64,000 nucleotides of DNA from Heloderma charlesbogerti (Eukaryota > Chordata > Lepidosauria > Squamata > Helodermatidae): contig JANEZZ010001491.1 in NCBI GenBank assembly GCA_026122225.1, positions 62,001 through 126,000 of the forward strand. The letters are read 5' to 3'. This document shows, piece by piece, positions 1 through 14,959 of this stretch (the stretch's first letter is position 1; the number at the start of each line of letters is the position of its first letter). The translations under genes were made by a program, and so were the position numbers. The notes beneath the pieces are model-generated. The model did not search any database. It worked only from the letters and a program-made list of their open reading frames with translations, and was not told where the DNA came from.

Positions 1-2065
1 TATTTTCAACATTCCTCCCAAGTTTTATTTTCTTTGAGGAAAACCCACTCTCTTTAATTCTATGGTTTTCACTTCAAAGTCCATAATCCACCCCTATTAC
101 ACACTGGATTGAAATCTATGAGCTGCACAGCAAATACCAGCGACCATTTACACACATGCAGCCCCACTGATTGCAAGAGAGCCCTGCTAGGCTTGCTCAT
201 CTAGGCTAGTAAACACTGCTATTTGAAATACAACCTTGTGCTTGCTGTTTTGTTTTTAACTGAGAGAATCCATTTGGATTCTCTACCTTGGCTGTTTTCA
301 GCTGACTGGTGTATTCACAACCAGCCTCATCTAAATTAGGATGGCCAGGACACATACATTTTAATGCAGCATTGTGCCTCTGCTGTAATACAAAACCAAA
401 CCAAACCTAGAGATGTGAAGGCCTGGAAAAACCCAGAAAATAAAAGGGTGGAGAGGAAATGGGGGAATTTTATTTTAATTCCCCCCCCCCATTTTCTTGC
501 CAGGGATTTTTGGAAAATTGGCAAAACAAGCAAATTTTGTTTTCCTGTTTGTTTTTCTCCCCAGGCCTTCGTATCTCTAACCAAACCTTACAATAATAAA
601 ACCTAAAATTATCATATATTAACATTAATATATATTAAAGCCACACCATACCAGTCACTGAAAGCCAGCCATCAAAATAAATGGTGTACGGTATTTTGAA
701 AAGATATCTAGGTTTGGGCTTTGCAGGCATTCCATAATTGTTGTTCAGCCCCTGGGAATAGTGTGAGCACTTAATGTGCAGAGTTAGAATACTGAAAATA
801 TTGCAATGGGACACAGAGGATGTGCCTTATGTATATAGGGCCCAAGCTAGCATAGGCTTCATAGGCAAAAACCCACCTCTGGAGTTTATCTGTTCAAGCA
901 TTTTACCTTGCCTTGTCGCAATGCTCGATACTGCTTACAATGTAAATCAATGGAAAAACAAAGTATTCGTCATAAAAACATACTCCAACATACAACCATA
1001 AAACCAAGAGTAAAAATACAAGCCAGCAGACTGCAGGAAGAAATGTGTTTCATCCCCACCATGAACAGAAGTTTTATAGTCATTTCAGGGCAGCGCCATG
1101 TGTAACATACCACAATTTATCCTGAGGGTATAAAAGGTATACATTTCCACAGCCAAATTTGAATCTAATTTCCTATGAGGTGAATATGTAAGAATGCTTC
1201 TGGTTACCATGACATTCTAGACTTCCAGGAACACTGATGAATCAAGGGGTTAATTTGAAAGACCACTAGAACCCAAACCTTATCTATGGTTGTTGTGTTC
1301 ATGCCCTCCCCAGGGTCCCAAGTAGTGCACGCTGTTTCACCATCTCAATCACCTCTTTCATATAGTTTCCAACCATGGAAAAAGGAGGAACAAAATAGGG
1401 GAGGTTTGGAACTCACAAGGACCACAAAAAGGAAAGTATGGTAGAAAGGGAGAATCCCTGCCTGTCTTACATCTTGTTCTATTTGTGTTAATATACTATT
1501 ATGGATGATTGTGTGAATATCTGGATGGATCATCATATCTATACAGATGAGCCTCAGCAACACCAGAGTCAGTGATGCCCAAAATATTCACGCAGCATCT
1601 CAGCTTGTTACGTTTCTGTGGTTATAAAGCAGTTAAACCTAAATGAGATAACAAATTTAAAGGGCTGCATTACCAGGTTCTGCTGCTTTAGAGGCTCAGT
1701 ACATTCTATTGATACTCTAAATACAGATAGTAAAGTACTATAATGGCTCAGTCCTATGAAGAGTTGGGCATGTTCAACCCTATTGAAAAATCAATGGGTT
1801 TAAACACATCTCATTCTGCATATGATTAGGTGTTCAAACAAGATAACTTAGTCTTTAAAGAATAAAAACATAATATCCACAAAAGCCATAATATAACAAC
1901 ATAACAGAGAAGGCCTGGCAAGGGTCAAAGCTGTTTTTCCAAAGGTTAGGTTACTCATAATTGATTCATATAAACTTTAAAAACAAAGAAACAAGGACAC
2001 AAAACCATTATAAATCCTATTTTCAGAAATTATGTTGGGGTTCAGATAATCAGGAGGAGAAACAA
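1..2065. other. CHN1 intron, mostly unique sequence
   Basis: No exon with splice sites and no LINE coding homology was seen here. The stretch is AT-rich with one poly-C run near 480. The only repeat-like item is the weak MITE-like segment at 1744-1830, listed separately. The exon expected after 8141 in the CHN1 transcript, which finishes the SH2 domain, was looked for on the minus strand and not found, so it probably lies below base 1. Confidence 0.6.
1744..1830. repeat. Short MITE-like repeat, degenerate copy
   Basis: This stretch resembles those at 6233-6325 and 38286-38378. All share a core around a cattg/caatgggtt motif and termini of the type caatcctat and ataggattg. The match is weak here and the ends are eroded. 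Confidence 0.35.
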
Positions 2066-2347
2066 GCAGTTCCCCCGCCCCAGCCACTTGCATGACAGGA
2101 TTACCATAATTACTTGTGCCTCGTCATGGCTCACTGTGCCGTCTGAACCTGGTGTGCGGTGCGGGTGTAGTCCATTTTCACCCACCCTACAACCCACGGC
2201 TTGCAATATGCGTTGTTCAGTGGGTGAAAATGTACTATGCCTGCACCACGTGCCAGGTTCGGAGAACACGGCAACCTGCGACATGGTGTGATTAATTAGG
2301 GTAATCCCAGTCGCGTGACCAGTACACACGGGGCTGGGGGAAATAAC
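2066..2347. mobile_element. Palindromic MITE
   Basis: The two halves are imperfect inverted copies. Left-arm segments such as gattaccataattac and tccattttcaccca reappear as inverted complements at about 2285-2310 and 2220-2233. The turn lies near 2190-2210. No coding potential and no clear target duplication were found. The superfamily is not assigned; a hAT-like non-autonomous DNA transposon is possible. Confidence 0.55.
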
Positions 2348-2989
2348 CAGTGCTGCGTTGTTTTCCCTGCTGATTGTCTGAACAACCCTATTGTTTGAAA
2401 AACAATGGGCAAAGAAACAGGCATCCCAAGTGCTTTATGTTAAGCTTGTGTAAGTATTGGAAGACTACTGGGTGTTATCACCATTTCTTACTACATAGAA
2501 TATAGTCCGCCTATGATTCTGTGGGAGCCTGGCTTCTCTTTAAAAAATTAAGAAGCTATCTAGTACCACAAACATAGATAAAGGATATCCCAAATTTCCC
2601 CATGATTAGTGTCTTTAAATCTGCCAAGAAAAGTTTAAGTGAAAATTCAAGAACTCTGAAATTAAACCTATCTCTTGAATAGCAGTTCAAGCTAGAAAAG
2701 GAACATACAAAGATCAAATATACTTCAAGAACCAGGCCTGATGACATAGTTTATTTGTGAACTTTCAGCAATTATGACAGAAAAAAAACTCCAGAACCTA
2801 TTGGGAAAAGTCAAATGTCCATCATTAATGGGAAGGGCTGTTTAGCTGGTAGAAGTAAAGCTTACTTCTGACAGTGCAGTGAAGGGTAGAGAATTGCAGT
2901 AGGCCCCAATAAAAGTCCAACAAACACTATGTAGAGGTAAAATTAGGTTTACTCCTGTGCTAGTGAACACTGCATTAACTAGAACAGAG
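2348..2989. other. CHN1 intron, nothing recognised
   Basis: Unique-looking AT-rich sequence; no gene, RNA or repeat could be supported. Confidence 0.5.
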
Positions 2990-3160
2990 CTATCGCAAGA
3001 ACATTAAGAACAGCCCCACTGGATCTGTCCAAAGGTCCCTCTAGTCCAGCATCCTGTCTCCCACAGCGGCCAACCAGATGCCCCTAGGAAAACCACAAGC
3101 AGGACATGAGTGCAATAGAACCCTCCTGCTCATGTTCCCCAGCAACTGGTAAATTTAACA
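2990..3160 (+). repeat. Dispersed repeat family A (SINE/LINE-like), copy 1
   Basis: Contains the phrases agtccagcatcctgt, cacaagcaggacatgag and cagcaactgg. These recur in the same order at 3595-3750, 11473-11690 and 55195-55345. A diverged multi-copy family that I cannot name. Confidence 0.55.
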
Positions 3161-3594
3161 TGACACCAAAAGCAGTTGCTAACAGTGCTGCAAATGGTGC
3201 AGATTTACTTTTTTATACCAGCCACAGGAAAAGGATAAAGGATACTTGCAGCAAGCAAGTGAAGCGAATGTCATGATTAATGGCAAACGAAGACTTTGAG
3301 CTGAGGCAGAGAGTGAAGTGAGGGGAGGGGGCAAAATGCTCAACCGAAGTTGAAAGAAAACAGATGCCTGCTGTTTCCTTCCTATCAGGAAGGAAAGGCA
3401 CACTAGAAAAGTTGGAAATTCCAGCTGTAGAAGACAAGTGAGGCTCAAAGATAAAAAATATTTATAGTTCAACTACTGCATGCAAGAAAGAGAAAAAATG
3501 AGAGGAAGCAGGGAAGCCCTCAGGGCTAGTTTTATACAATTTGGTGTACAATGCAAAGGAACAGTATCAGGGAGCTAATATGATGTACATATAC

Positions 3595-3750
3595 TATTTC
3601 CAGCCCATGTTGCACACAAGACCAGAAGTCCTTCCAGTCCAGGCAGTGTCCCGCTCCCTGTCCACAATGGCTTCTGGGAAGTCCACAAGCCAGGTATGAA
3701 TGCAAGAGCTCTCCCCCAGTGTTGCTCTTCAGCAACTGGAATTCAGTCAG
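3595..3750 (+). repeat. Dispersed repeat family A, copy 2
   Basis: Same order of blocks as at 2990-3160 (agtccaggcagtgtc, gtccacaagccaggtatgag-like, cagcaactggaattcag), but more diverged. Confidence 0.45.
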
Positions 3751-4834
3751 TGGCATACCGAGTGACTTACTTTGGATGAAATGGGTGGCTGCCTATGGAC
3801 AATAGCCAATTACTTATTCGTGAGTAAGAAAAGAAGCTTTCAAATACCTGAAATGAGTCAAAAGCTTGGTGCCAAGGCTTATAGTTCATTCATTCAGGAG
3901 AAGTGTGGCAAGATAATGGAAAGATGGAGAAAATCCAGCGTGACTTTTATCATCAAATTCATCTAGTGTTGTCCATGCCAAATGTGGATACCATGAAAAT
4001 AGACAGAGATGGAGAGAAAGAACTGTTTGCTTAACTTTCTTTAAAGCTCTCTTTCTCTTTAAGAGAACAGTTCTAAAATTAAGAGTGCCTCATATTTGTA
4101 ATTCAACTTTGGGATTTTTTTTTTGCAAGAGTCATTTATAAAATATGCCAAGCCAGAGAGAGCCTTATTTTCTAGTAGTACTCATTAGTCTTGGCTTGGG
4201 ACAAAGATTTCAATACCCTTCAGCAGTGCTTTCTGAACTTCCTACTCTCAGGGAGCCCTTTCCACATTAACACATCTGCCACAGAATTCCACGCCTGTCA
4301 CAGAACTCCTGAGGGTTGCAGGATTCCAGCATGCACTCTTGCAGCTGCTTCACACATGTATGTTCAGTGCTTGATGTCAGTGTGCATGATGCATTACAGA
4401 ACAACAGAAATGGCAGTGCCCCTTCCCAGGTCTTTTACACCCCACAGTAGTGAATACTGGTTTGCTGGTGCAGAGGTTCAGACCACTGATGCATTGTACT
4501 GCAGTGAACAGCTACTCTTAGCCAATATTTATTAAGCTCTCCACTCCACACACAATTCCAGAATGAATCACATTCTTTTTATTCTGACAGATGTCCCAAA
4601 TGTCTTTGAGAGAAGCATAGCTAACAAGCATTTACTTTGCAACCTTGTGCATAATTTTCATATTTATTTATAAATATATAGATATATTTATTTATATCGA
4701 TATTGATTTATAAACAGATAAAATATGGTGTCAGTTTGATATCGGAACATTGTTTCAAAGCAATCCCAATTCAACTGACTTGTGTGCAAAATTTTGTTTT
4801 TAAGCCTGCTGTGCATCAGAAAGACAGACAATGA
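3751..4834. other. CHN1 intron; AT-rich low-complexity patch
   Basis: No gene seen. 4660-4730 is a near-pure A/T tract built from ataaatata, tatttattta and tataaaca units, probably a decayed microsatellite. The open frame at 4191-4535 has no recognisable domain and is treated as chance. Confidence 0.5.
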
Positions 4835-5005
4835 CTTGGTTCGCACTATCACAGAGGGGAAATAAGCTATGATAGCTTATTTCCCATCCCCATGCGTGCC
4901 AGTAGGATTAGCTTAATTATCCCCAGCAGTGCGGCTTGTCGTGACATGCAAACCCAGCCAGGGTGGCTTGTTGCCATGGGTAACAAGCCACTCAGAACCC
5001 ATGGA
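4835..5005. mobile_element. MITE family B, copy 1
   Basis: Begins near ggttcgcactatcacagagg, followed by a nearly perfect 14-bp hairpin at 4858-4886 (gggaaataagctat, one central base, then its complement). The rest parallels 18130-18315 block by block: attagc, taattatc, gtgacat, aacccatgg. Non-coding; superfamily unassigned. Confidence 0.55.
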
Positions 5006-8854
<3,849 letters not shown>

Positions 8855-8870
8855 ATGCTATATGTGGCAA

Positions 8871-9080
8871 ATGTCAACATTCGCATGTGAAAGTTGACAA
8901 TCCTAGATTAATTTTATGAACATTCAAAGTTTCAGAGATCCACCCAGTGAACGTTGACAGTCCCCTCAATGTCAGCATTCAGCCCAGTATATGTCCAACA
9001 AGTGGGAATGGACACAAGGGAGTGCTGGCAATCACAAAAGCTGTCTGGGATTGTCAGCTCTCACATGTGAATGCTGACAT
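8871..9080. repeat. Inverted repeat, probable MITE remnant
   Basis: 8871-8899 and 9052-9080 are inverted copies matching at 25 of 29 positions, with all differences transitions. Further relatives of the same motif (tgtcaacagtgaatg, aatgtcagcattca) lie just outside and between the arms. No coding potential. Confidence 0.5.
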
Positions 9081-10381
9081 CCACTAAACTGTGCTCATAT
9101 TGCAATTGCACTATGGGGTAGACAGAGACAATGTCATTATCTACATTCCCTCTGGGACACGGTACAGAAGAATAATGTCATAAGCCATAAGAAATGGCAC
9201 AAGTCAAATTGTTTCTATTCAAAAGTATCGTGGGCCAATGTACACAGAGCACGATATTGGGAAGCTAAGCCCTGATTTAAACCCCCCTTCAGCCATGAAG
9301 CTCTGTAGGCAACACTGAGCAGCGTCACTAGCTCTCCTCCAACTTTCTCCCTGAGATATTATTTTCCTATGTGGAATAAGGTTTTATGTCCTTTGTGAGA
9401 GTAGCCCTGAAAACATGCAGCCTCTACTTGCAGCAGCAGTGCTACAATTGAGAAGCTTTTCTACTTGATCTTGCAAAGTGTACAAGCTGACCCTAAGCTG
9501 CTGACGTTGTACCTTATTTCAAACAATGCAGCTCTGAATTCCTTGCTAACCTCAAATTAACTACACTTTTGATTTATAAGTCCCCTTTGAGAACTGTAAA
9601 GCCTGTTAATTCACTTCAGCAACTTCAAATTACTCTAAAGAAGATACTTTATTTCCACACCCAGACAACAAAGTACAATTACTTCAGTATTGAATCAAAC
9701 ACCAAATGAACAATTGTGAACTCATGACTACCAAAGGAACAAACTACACATTTAGAGGAAAGAAACAAAATAACTCTGTTTTTGTTACCGGTGAAAAATA
9801 CATAAATTAAGGATTTTCTTATGACTTGCTTGCTTCTGTTAAGACAGAATGGTGCTGATAGCGGGATATCTAAGAACCTCCCCTATCATCTGCTTCTCAA
9901 TTTCAGTGTAAAGTATGAAGTCAAATTGGCTGTAAATTTCTCTACCCACTCTCAAAAGGAACAAAAATGAAGGAAGGCTTACTGCGATTTTGTTTTGTTT
10001 TTGTTCTTAAAACATAACTCATGCATTTTATTTTATTTTATTAGTGCCAATGGAAGCAAGAAAATGTGTAAAGTATAGAACTTTGCTCTAAGTCCAAGTC
10101 CAAAATGGGTAGCTTGTCATTAGAACTGTGGAGAAATCTGACTTGACTACGGAGGATATGCATGTCAACATTTCATTCTGTGACCTATTCATGGTCCAAT
10201 AAGATTACCTATGTTGAAGCCACAAGTGATTTACAAAATAATCCTGTCTCTGTATATAGCCTCTGAATCCTGTAAGACAAATTGAGATATTTTACAAGCA
10301 CAGTGGCCAGTTTTGGGCAAGGTGTTTATATTTTTACTATATTTAATATCTACCCTTAGTTCACAGCAGTATATTACTTAC
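9081..10381 (-). other. CHN1 intron, nothing recognised
   Basis: AT-rich unique-looking sequence that ends at the donor of the next exon (gtaagt on the minus strand, + 10381 to 10376). Confidence 0.5.
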
Positions 10382-10413
10382 TCTCGTCCATAGTATTTTG
10401 GTCTGTTCTCTAC
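10382..10413 (-). CDS. CHN1: CHN1 32-nt exon (VENRPKYYGR-E)
   Basis: A very short exon between acceptor tttttcaatag and a strong donor gtaagt. It reads V-E-N-R-P-K-Y-Y-G-R plus GA, and the first base of the SH2 exon (8254) completes the Glu codon. This is the linker that runs directly into the SH2 domain of alpha2-chimaerin. The phase is 0 on entry, matching the exon at 32348-32403 which ends on a whole codon, and 2 on exit, matching the SH2 exon. CHN2 appears to carry the same ten residues, so assignment to CHN1 rests on the neighbouring exons. The exon is too short to appear as an open reading frame and is easily missed. Confidence 0.92.
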
Positions 10414-10506
10414 CTATTGAAAAAGAAAAGAGGAACAACAATTTACTTGAACAATACAGCTGTCATAAAAAGTTATTTTCATTTATTATGTAGTTTGTCT
10501 TCACAT

Positions 10507-10792
10507 CGTGTGGTGCAGAGTGGTAGGTGGCAATATTGCAACCAAAACTCTCCCCACGACCTGAGTTCGATCCCAGTGGAAGCCGAGTCTTGGGTAGCCG
10601 GCTCCAGTCGACTCAGCCTTCCATCCTTCCAAGGTCAGTAAAATGAGTACCCAGCTTGCTGGGGGAAAGGTAGTCAAGACTGGGGAAGACAATGGCAAAC
10701 CACCCCACTATAGTCTGCCATGAAAACGCCAGCGAAAGCAGCGTCCCTGTAGGGGTCAGTAATGACCCGGTGTTTGCACAGGAGGAACCTTC
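10507..10792 (+). mobile_element. tRNA-derived SINE, Sauria type, full-length
   Basis: The head looks like a tRNA promoter: an A-box-like tggtgcagagtggtaggtgg near 10510 and a B-box-like gagttcgatcc at 10563-10573. A conserved body follows (cagccttccatccttccaag, atggcaaaccacccc, gtcagtaatgacccggtg), then an aacctt-type tail. It is flanked by an exact 13-bp direct repeat, tttgtcttcacat, at 10494-10506 and 10793-10805. Sauria SINEs are thought to use the BovB machinery; that link is knowledge of the family, not visible here. Confidence 0.85.
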
Positions 10793-11226
10793 TTTGTCTT
10801 CACATTAGCTGAAGAAAGTTAAGGCTTTATAATTTCTTCAACTGTTGACATGTAAGAAATCTTGCTGAATTACTACAGAGCACCATATTTCATTTATAAA
10901 GGGTGGGAGGGGGACAAAGGAAAGGCTTTTTTTCATTTCTGGATTTTTTTTTTAAACTGAAAACTTTCCAAGTTGGATACTATAATATTTTCACAGAAGT
11001 CTCGTATATAATTAAGTGTCTCTTCACATTTTACTTATTTTATAGAAGTCACTTGCATGTGGGAGATTTTGCAATTTCCATAAGTAAGCCACAATGTAAA
11101 TCACTGCATGTATTGTATATACACTTGTCTGGAGACCACAGTGAGTATGGTCTGGTCCTACCTGATCCAGGCAGGCTATGGCTCAAGAGGGACCCCTCCA
11201 ACAGATAAAAACAAAATAAAACAACA

Positions 11227-11405
11227 AATCATAGAATCATAGAATAGTAGGGTTGGAAGGGGCCTACAAGGCCATCGAGTCCAACCCCCTGCTCAATGCA
11301 GGAATCCAAGTCAGAGCATCCCTGACAAATGGCTGTCGAGCCTCGTCTTGAAGGCCTCCAGTGTGGGAGAGCCCACCACCTCCCCAGGAAATTGGTTCCA
11401 TTGTC
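11227..11405 (-). mobile_element. CR1 LINE 3' end fragment
   Basis: The + strand starts with repeated atcatagaatc units and continues into gggttggaaggggcctacaa, then gtccaaccccctgctcaatg. This is the inverse of 49520-49700, so it is the 3' end of the same CR1 subfamily, with its ORF2 C-terminus (AFKTRL, NQFPG-like). It is strongly 5'-truncated, as most CR1 copies are. Confidence 0.85.
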
Positions 11406-11472
11406 AATGAAAGCAAGCAACATAAAAGAAAGAGGAGTCCTCCCCACCCGCAACTGTCTTTCTTTCCAAAAT

Positions 11473-11690
11473 AGCTAAGAATATAAGAGCGGCTCTGCTG
11501 AACTAGACCAAAGCCTATCTCGTCCAGCATCCTGCTTCCACAGTGGCCATCAAGATGACTTCACCACAAGCAGGACATGAGGACAAGATGCCTTTCCTTC
11601 CACCCCCCCCCCCCCAGCACCCAGTAACTGGTATTCAGAGGCAGCATGAATTTTACCTCTTGCAGATAGAATATAGCCATTGCCTTTGAA
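11473..11690 (+). repeat. Dispersed repeat family A, copy 3
   Basis: Best-preserved copy here: gaactagaccaaagcctatc, agcatcctgcttccacagtg, cacaagcaggacatgag, then a poly-C run at 11605-11616 and ctggtattcagaggcag. Confidence 0.6.
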
Positions 11691-12483
11691 GCTGGTGTGC
11701 CTGGGTCCCAATCACGTTTGTGCTGATGAAGAATAATAAGGCACGTGTGCACAGAAGGGTGGGATGGCAGAGGAGAGAATGGAAGATGTGTGCATCTGTG
11801 TGCAGGGATAACACCTCTGTGAGAAAACACATGTACTTGTTTTCTCAGAAATGCAACGTATCCTCCTCAACGAACGGTCCCATGCTTCTGTACTAAAACC
11901 TGGTATACTGTGGTGGCATTCAAAGATGAGAACCACCACAGCATAGCACAGGAGTACACTATGTAAGCCAGGCTTTCCTTCTGGCATTTGCAGACCTGAG
12001 CTGTCACTGTGCAATGAGTCATCTGCAGGCTGGTGATTCCAGGGAACACTGGTGGAGATGTGGGGGGAACGTGTGTGTGTGTGTGTGTGCGCGCATCTGC
12101 GTGCATGTGTGTGGAGGAAAAGCCTTCGTGAGCTGGAAACCACAGATGGGCCTGACATTGCCTAACTCTGGTGAAGTGGATACAGACGAGAACCCAAAAG
12201 GCTGCACAGATATATTCTGAAATTGGACATGAGGGCTTAGTTAGGAACTGGAGAAAATAGTTCTCATGCACTGGCTTTTTTTTTTTACCCTTTCATGTGC
12301 TGACAAAGGCCACCAAGTCAGTCTCAGTTTCCCTAACTCTGAAATGGGAATATCCACGAACTCTTTCAAAAGGGGTTGCTGAGCAGATCATGCCTGGTAT
12401 CAGCAACTGGCATGGTTGGTCAAATGCCAGGGCCCATGGGGCCCCAGAGGACCCACTGCGGCTGACACCAGCCCCCTTTTTAA
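11691..12483. other. CHN1 intron with GT/GC microsatellite
   Basis: A (GT)n tract turning into GC/GCAT units sits at 12068-12115. It creates the long histidine/threonine-rich antisense frame at 11712-12158, which is not a gene. No other feature. Confidence 0.5.
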
Positions 12484-12664
12484 TTATAGCTTAGCACTGT
12501 GAAGAAGCACCATCCAGGTGGCTACAGTTGCCACCATCATCATTATCCCCAATGCTTCTGGGCCCCACTACCATGGACACTATTGCTGGGGGCAGAGCCC
12601 AGAGGCATTGGGAATGATGAAGTTGGTGGCCGCAGCTCCCTCATCTAGCACTTCTCTTCACAGC
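12484..12664. repeat. Imperfect inverted repeat, probable MITE
   Basis: Left-arm blocks agcactgtgaagaagcac and ccccaatgcttctgggcc return inverted as gcacttctcttcacagcac and gagcccagaggcattggg. The arms meet near 12575-12590. No target duplication was identified and there is no coding capacity. Confidence 0.45.
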
Positions 12665-14255
12665 ACTGGGCTGAGGGAGTACCAGGTGGCTGGTGCTGCA
12701 CTGCTTTCAGCACAGCAGCCCATCCCTAACTGCCCCCTCTGCCCCATGGTAAGCTTCAGCGGGTACCACGAAAGTAGATCGGGGGGGGCACCAGAGAGAA
12801 CCTTGCCCAGGGCCTCCTCAAGCCTGGGGTCAGTCCTGGTGCAGAGAAATACTGTAAAGCCCTGTAAAGGTGCTGACGAAACAGCAGCAGCAATGCTGCA
12901 TTGGGAAAACTGGTCTAATTCTGGCACTGATACATGCAAGGCAGAAGGCAAATACGGCTGCAATGCATGGTCAGATGACGGGGTGTCGCCATAAATAATG
13001 TCTCAAACTAGACATTGCTTTGACATAGCAACCTCATTTAGCGTGTCTGAAACATAAGACAGGGCGATGTTCGTACACATGATCCCCTCTCCAGGAACCA
13101 ATTTAACAGGAAATACGCCCAACTGCTTCTTGACCATTTACAAAGGGCTGCTTAGGATGAGGTTGTTTGCAGATGCTGTTCACTCAGGCTTGCTGGTAAT
13201 TAGCACCACATTAGGATGAAGCCTTATTATGCAGCAAGAAGGGGGCAGCCATGTTAATTAATTCAATCATTTGGTTGACTTGATATCTTTTCACTTAAGA
13301 TTATTTTAACTTCATGGTGAGATGCCCAGCTGTGACAGGAAAGGGCATCCTATATGTGTGTTTATAATGAACAAACCCACAGCAAGGCAACAGCAATGAA
13401 GCATCTGGCTTTTTAAAAAAAGCAATCTTGAAAAAAATTCATTTTACTATCAGGGTATTAAATCAGTTGGAGATATCAGTATTTTATTTTCACTGGTATG
13501 CCATCTCCATCCTATAAAACTAATTTGTCTACAAGACACCTTGTTTCTTTGTCTGAGACCAGCTCTGGTTCAGTGTAAACTTACCACTGTAAAAACCAGT
13601 ATCATTGGATTGATACTTGAGCATCTTAGAAATATTCTGCAGCTCCACTGTTATTTGATTTAAAGCCACTCTATACCGATATCTGTGTCACCCAAGAGAA
13701 CGCTCACAATCTGATTCCCTTAATCACGAGACCACCTTACTTCTCCAAAGAACTGGGGAAATCTCTACACACACTCAGATAATAAGGCCAGGTAAACAGA
13801 AGTGATATTTGTAAAGGCTTACAAATGGCTCAGGCCCAGCCATTGCGCCATCCTGAATAGGGAATAGCCCTCTGATATCTTCTTCTTGCAGTGGCATTGT
13901 CTCCTTTAGGCCTTCCCTGCTGGTGCTGGATTAAGCTCTACGCCCAACACTGATGGCCACATGGTGAGTCTCATGACTTCCCCTTGCCCCTCACACCCAA
14001 CAAAATGCCGAGACAGTCTGGAGCCGAAGTGTCAACAAAGGAGGCAAGAGTGGGCCAGGACCTAGAACTACTCTGTTTAGAGACCCATCTGGGGAATATA
14101 TCACCAGCATTTCAGATTATTATTCAGAGAACATTGGTTATTGAGCGGATTAAAAATATAGTAAATAAATAAAGATCATGTGAATTCTACTGTATTCAAT
14201 AGTGTTATCCTACATTATAACAGTGTTAGGGGTGTTTTCCCCCCAGTTACACATC
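12665..14255. other. CHN1 intron, nothing recognised
   Basis: The open frames at 12665-12994 show no domain. The remainder is unique-looking AT-rich sequence. Confidence 0.45.
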
Positions 14256-14263
14256 CTCTGCTG

Positions 14264-14370
14264 CAGCCTTCCCCAACCTGGTGCCCTCCAGATGTACTGG
14301 ACTACAACTCCCAGCACCCCTTCCCCAGCCAGTCCAACACATCTGGAGGGCACCAGATTGGAAAAGGCTG
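14264..14370. mobile_element. hAT-type MITE (family C)
   Basis: A 107-bp palindromic element with 32-bp terminal inverted repeats starting cagccttccccaacctggtg. It is flanked by 8-bp direct repeats, ctctgctg (14256-14263) and ctctgctc (14371-14378), 7 of 8 matching. The 8-bp duplication and CAG terminus indicate a hAT-type non-autonomous transposon. Confidence 0.75.
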
Positions 14371-14524
14371 CTCTGCTCCTTTATTTCCAAAAGAGAAATA
14401 AAGAATGGTATGTTGGGAGTTTATCCCTGATGTTACCCCTACTGCACATTAAAATATTTAATTCTCCCTACTATGGTGCCAGGTTTCTTTGAATTAGGTT
14501 TCACTTTCTGTTGCTTCTAATCTA

Positions 14525-14758
14525 CAGTCAGGGCCAGAAATATTGGAAGAAGGATAACTGTTTTGGGTGTGTGTGTACGTCACTGGCTGTACTTCCTGAT
14601 TGGGTAGTGTCCCACTTTTGTCAAACCCCTTGAATTACAGCTGAAAGTCCTGACTTCGCTCCCATCTGTGTGTGTTTCCTTTCAACTTCAATGTGGTGGT
14701 GTACAGAGGCCAAGTGCCAAAACAGTTATCCTTGTTCCGATATTTCTGGCCCTGACTG
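14525..14758. mobile_element. Tc1/mariner-like MITE
   Basis: A 234-bp non-coding element with 42-bp terminal inverted repeats (14525-14566 and 14717-14758) that differ at only about two positions. The repeats start cagtcagggccagaaatatt. Each end abuts a TA dinucleotide (14523-14524 and 14759-14760), as expected of Tc1/mariner integration. The close match of the arms suggests a fairly young insertion. Confidence 0.85.
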
Positions 14759-14959
14759 TATTCATACAACTTAACAATTCAATTACTTTAAGCAGTACTA
14801 GCCCTCCCTCCCTCCCATCTCCCTGCTCTTAAGCCCTTAGAGAAACCCAGGCTAAAGGCCAGCTGAAAGATCAAAACAGTAAAGCAAAATTTTTATTTAT
14901 TTATTAATTAAATTTCTTAATCGCCCTTCTGGCCGGTCACCTGGCCACTCTGGGCGATG

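Noticed and set aside
11712..12158. 148-codon minus-strand frame with His/Thr repeats
   Set aside because: It reads through a (GT)n microsatellite, which keeps several frames open.
12518..12994. 158-codon plus-strand frame
   Set aside because: It lies across a palindromic repeat; no recognisable protein.
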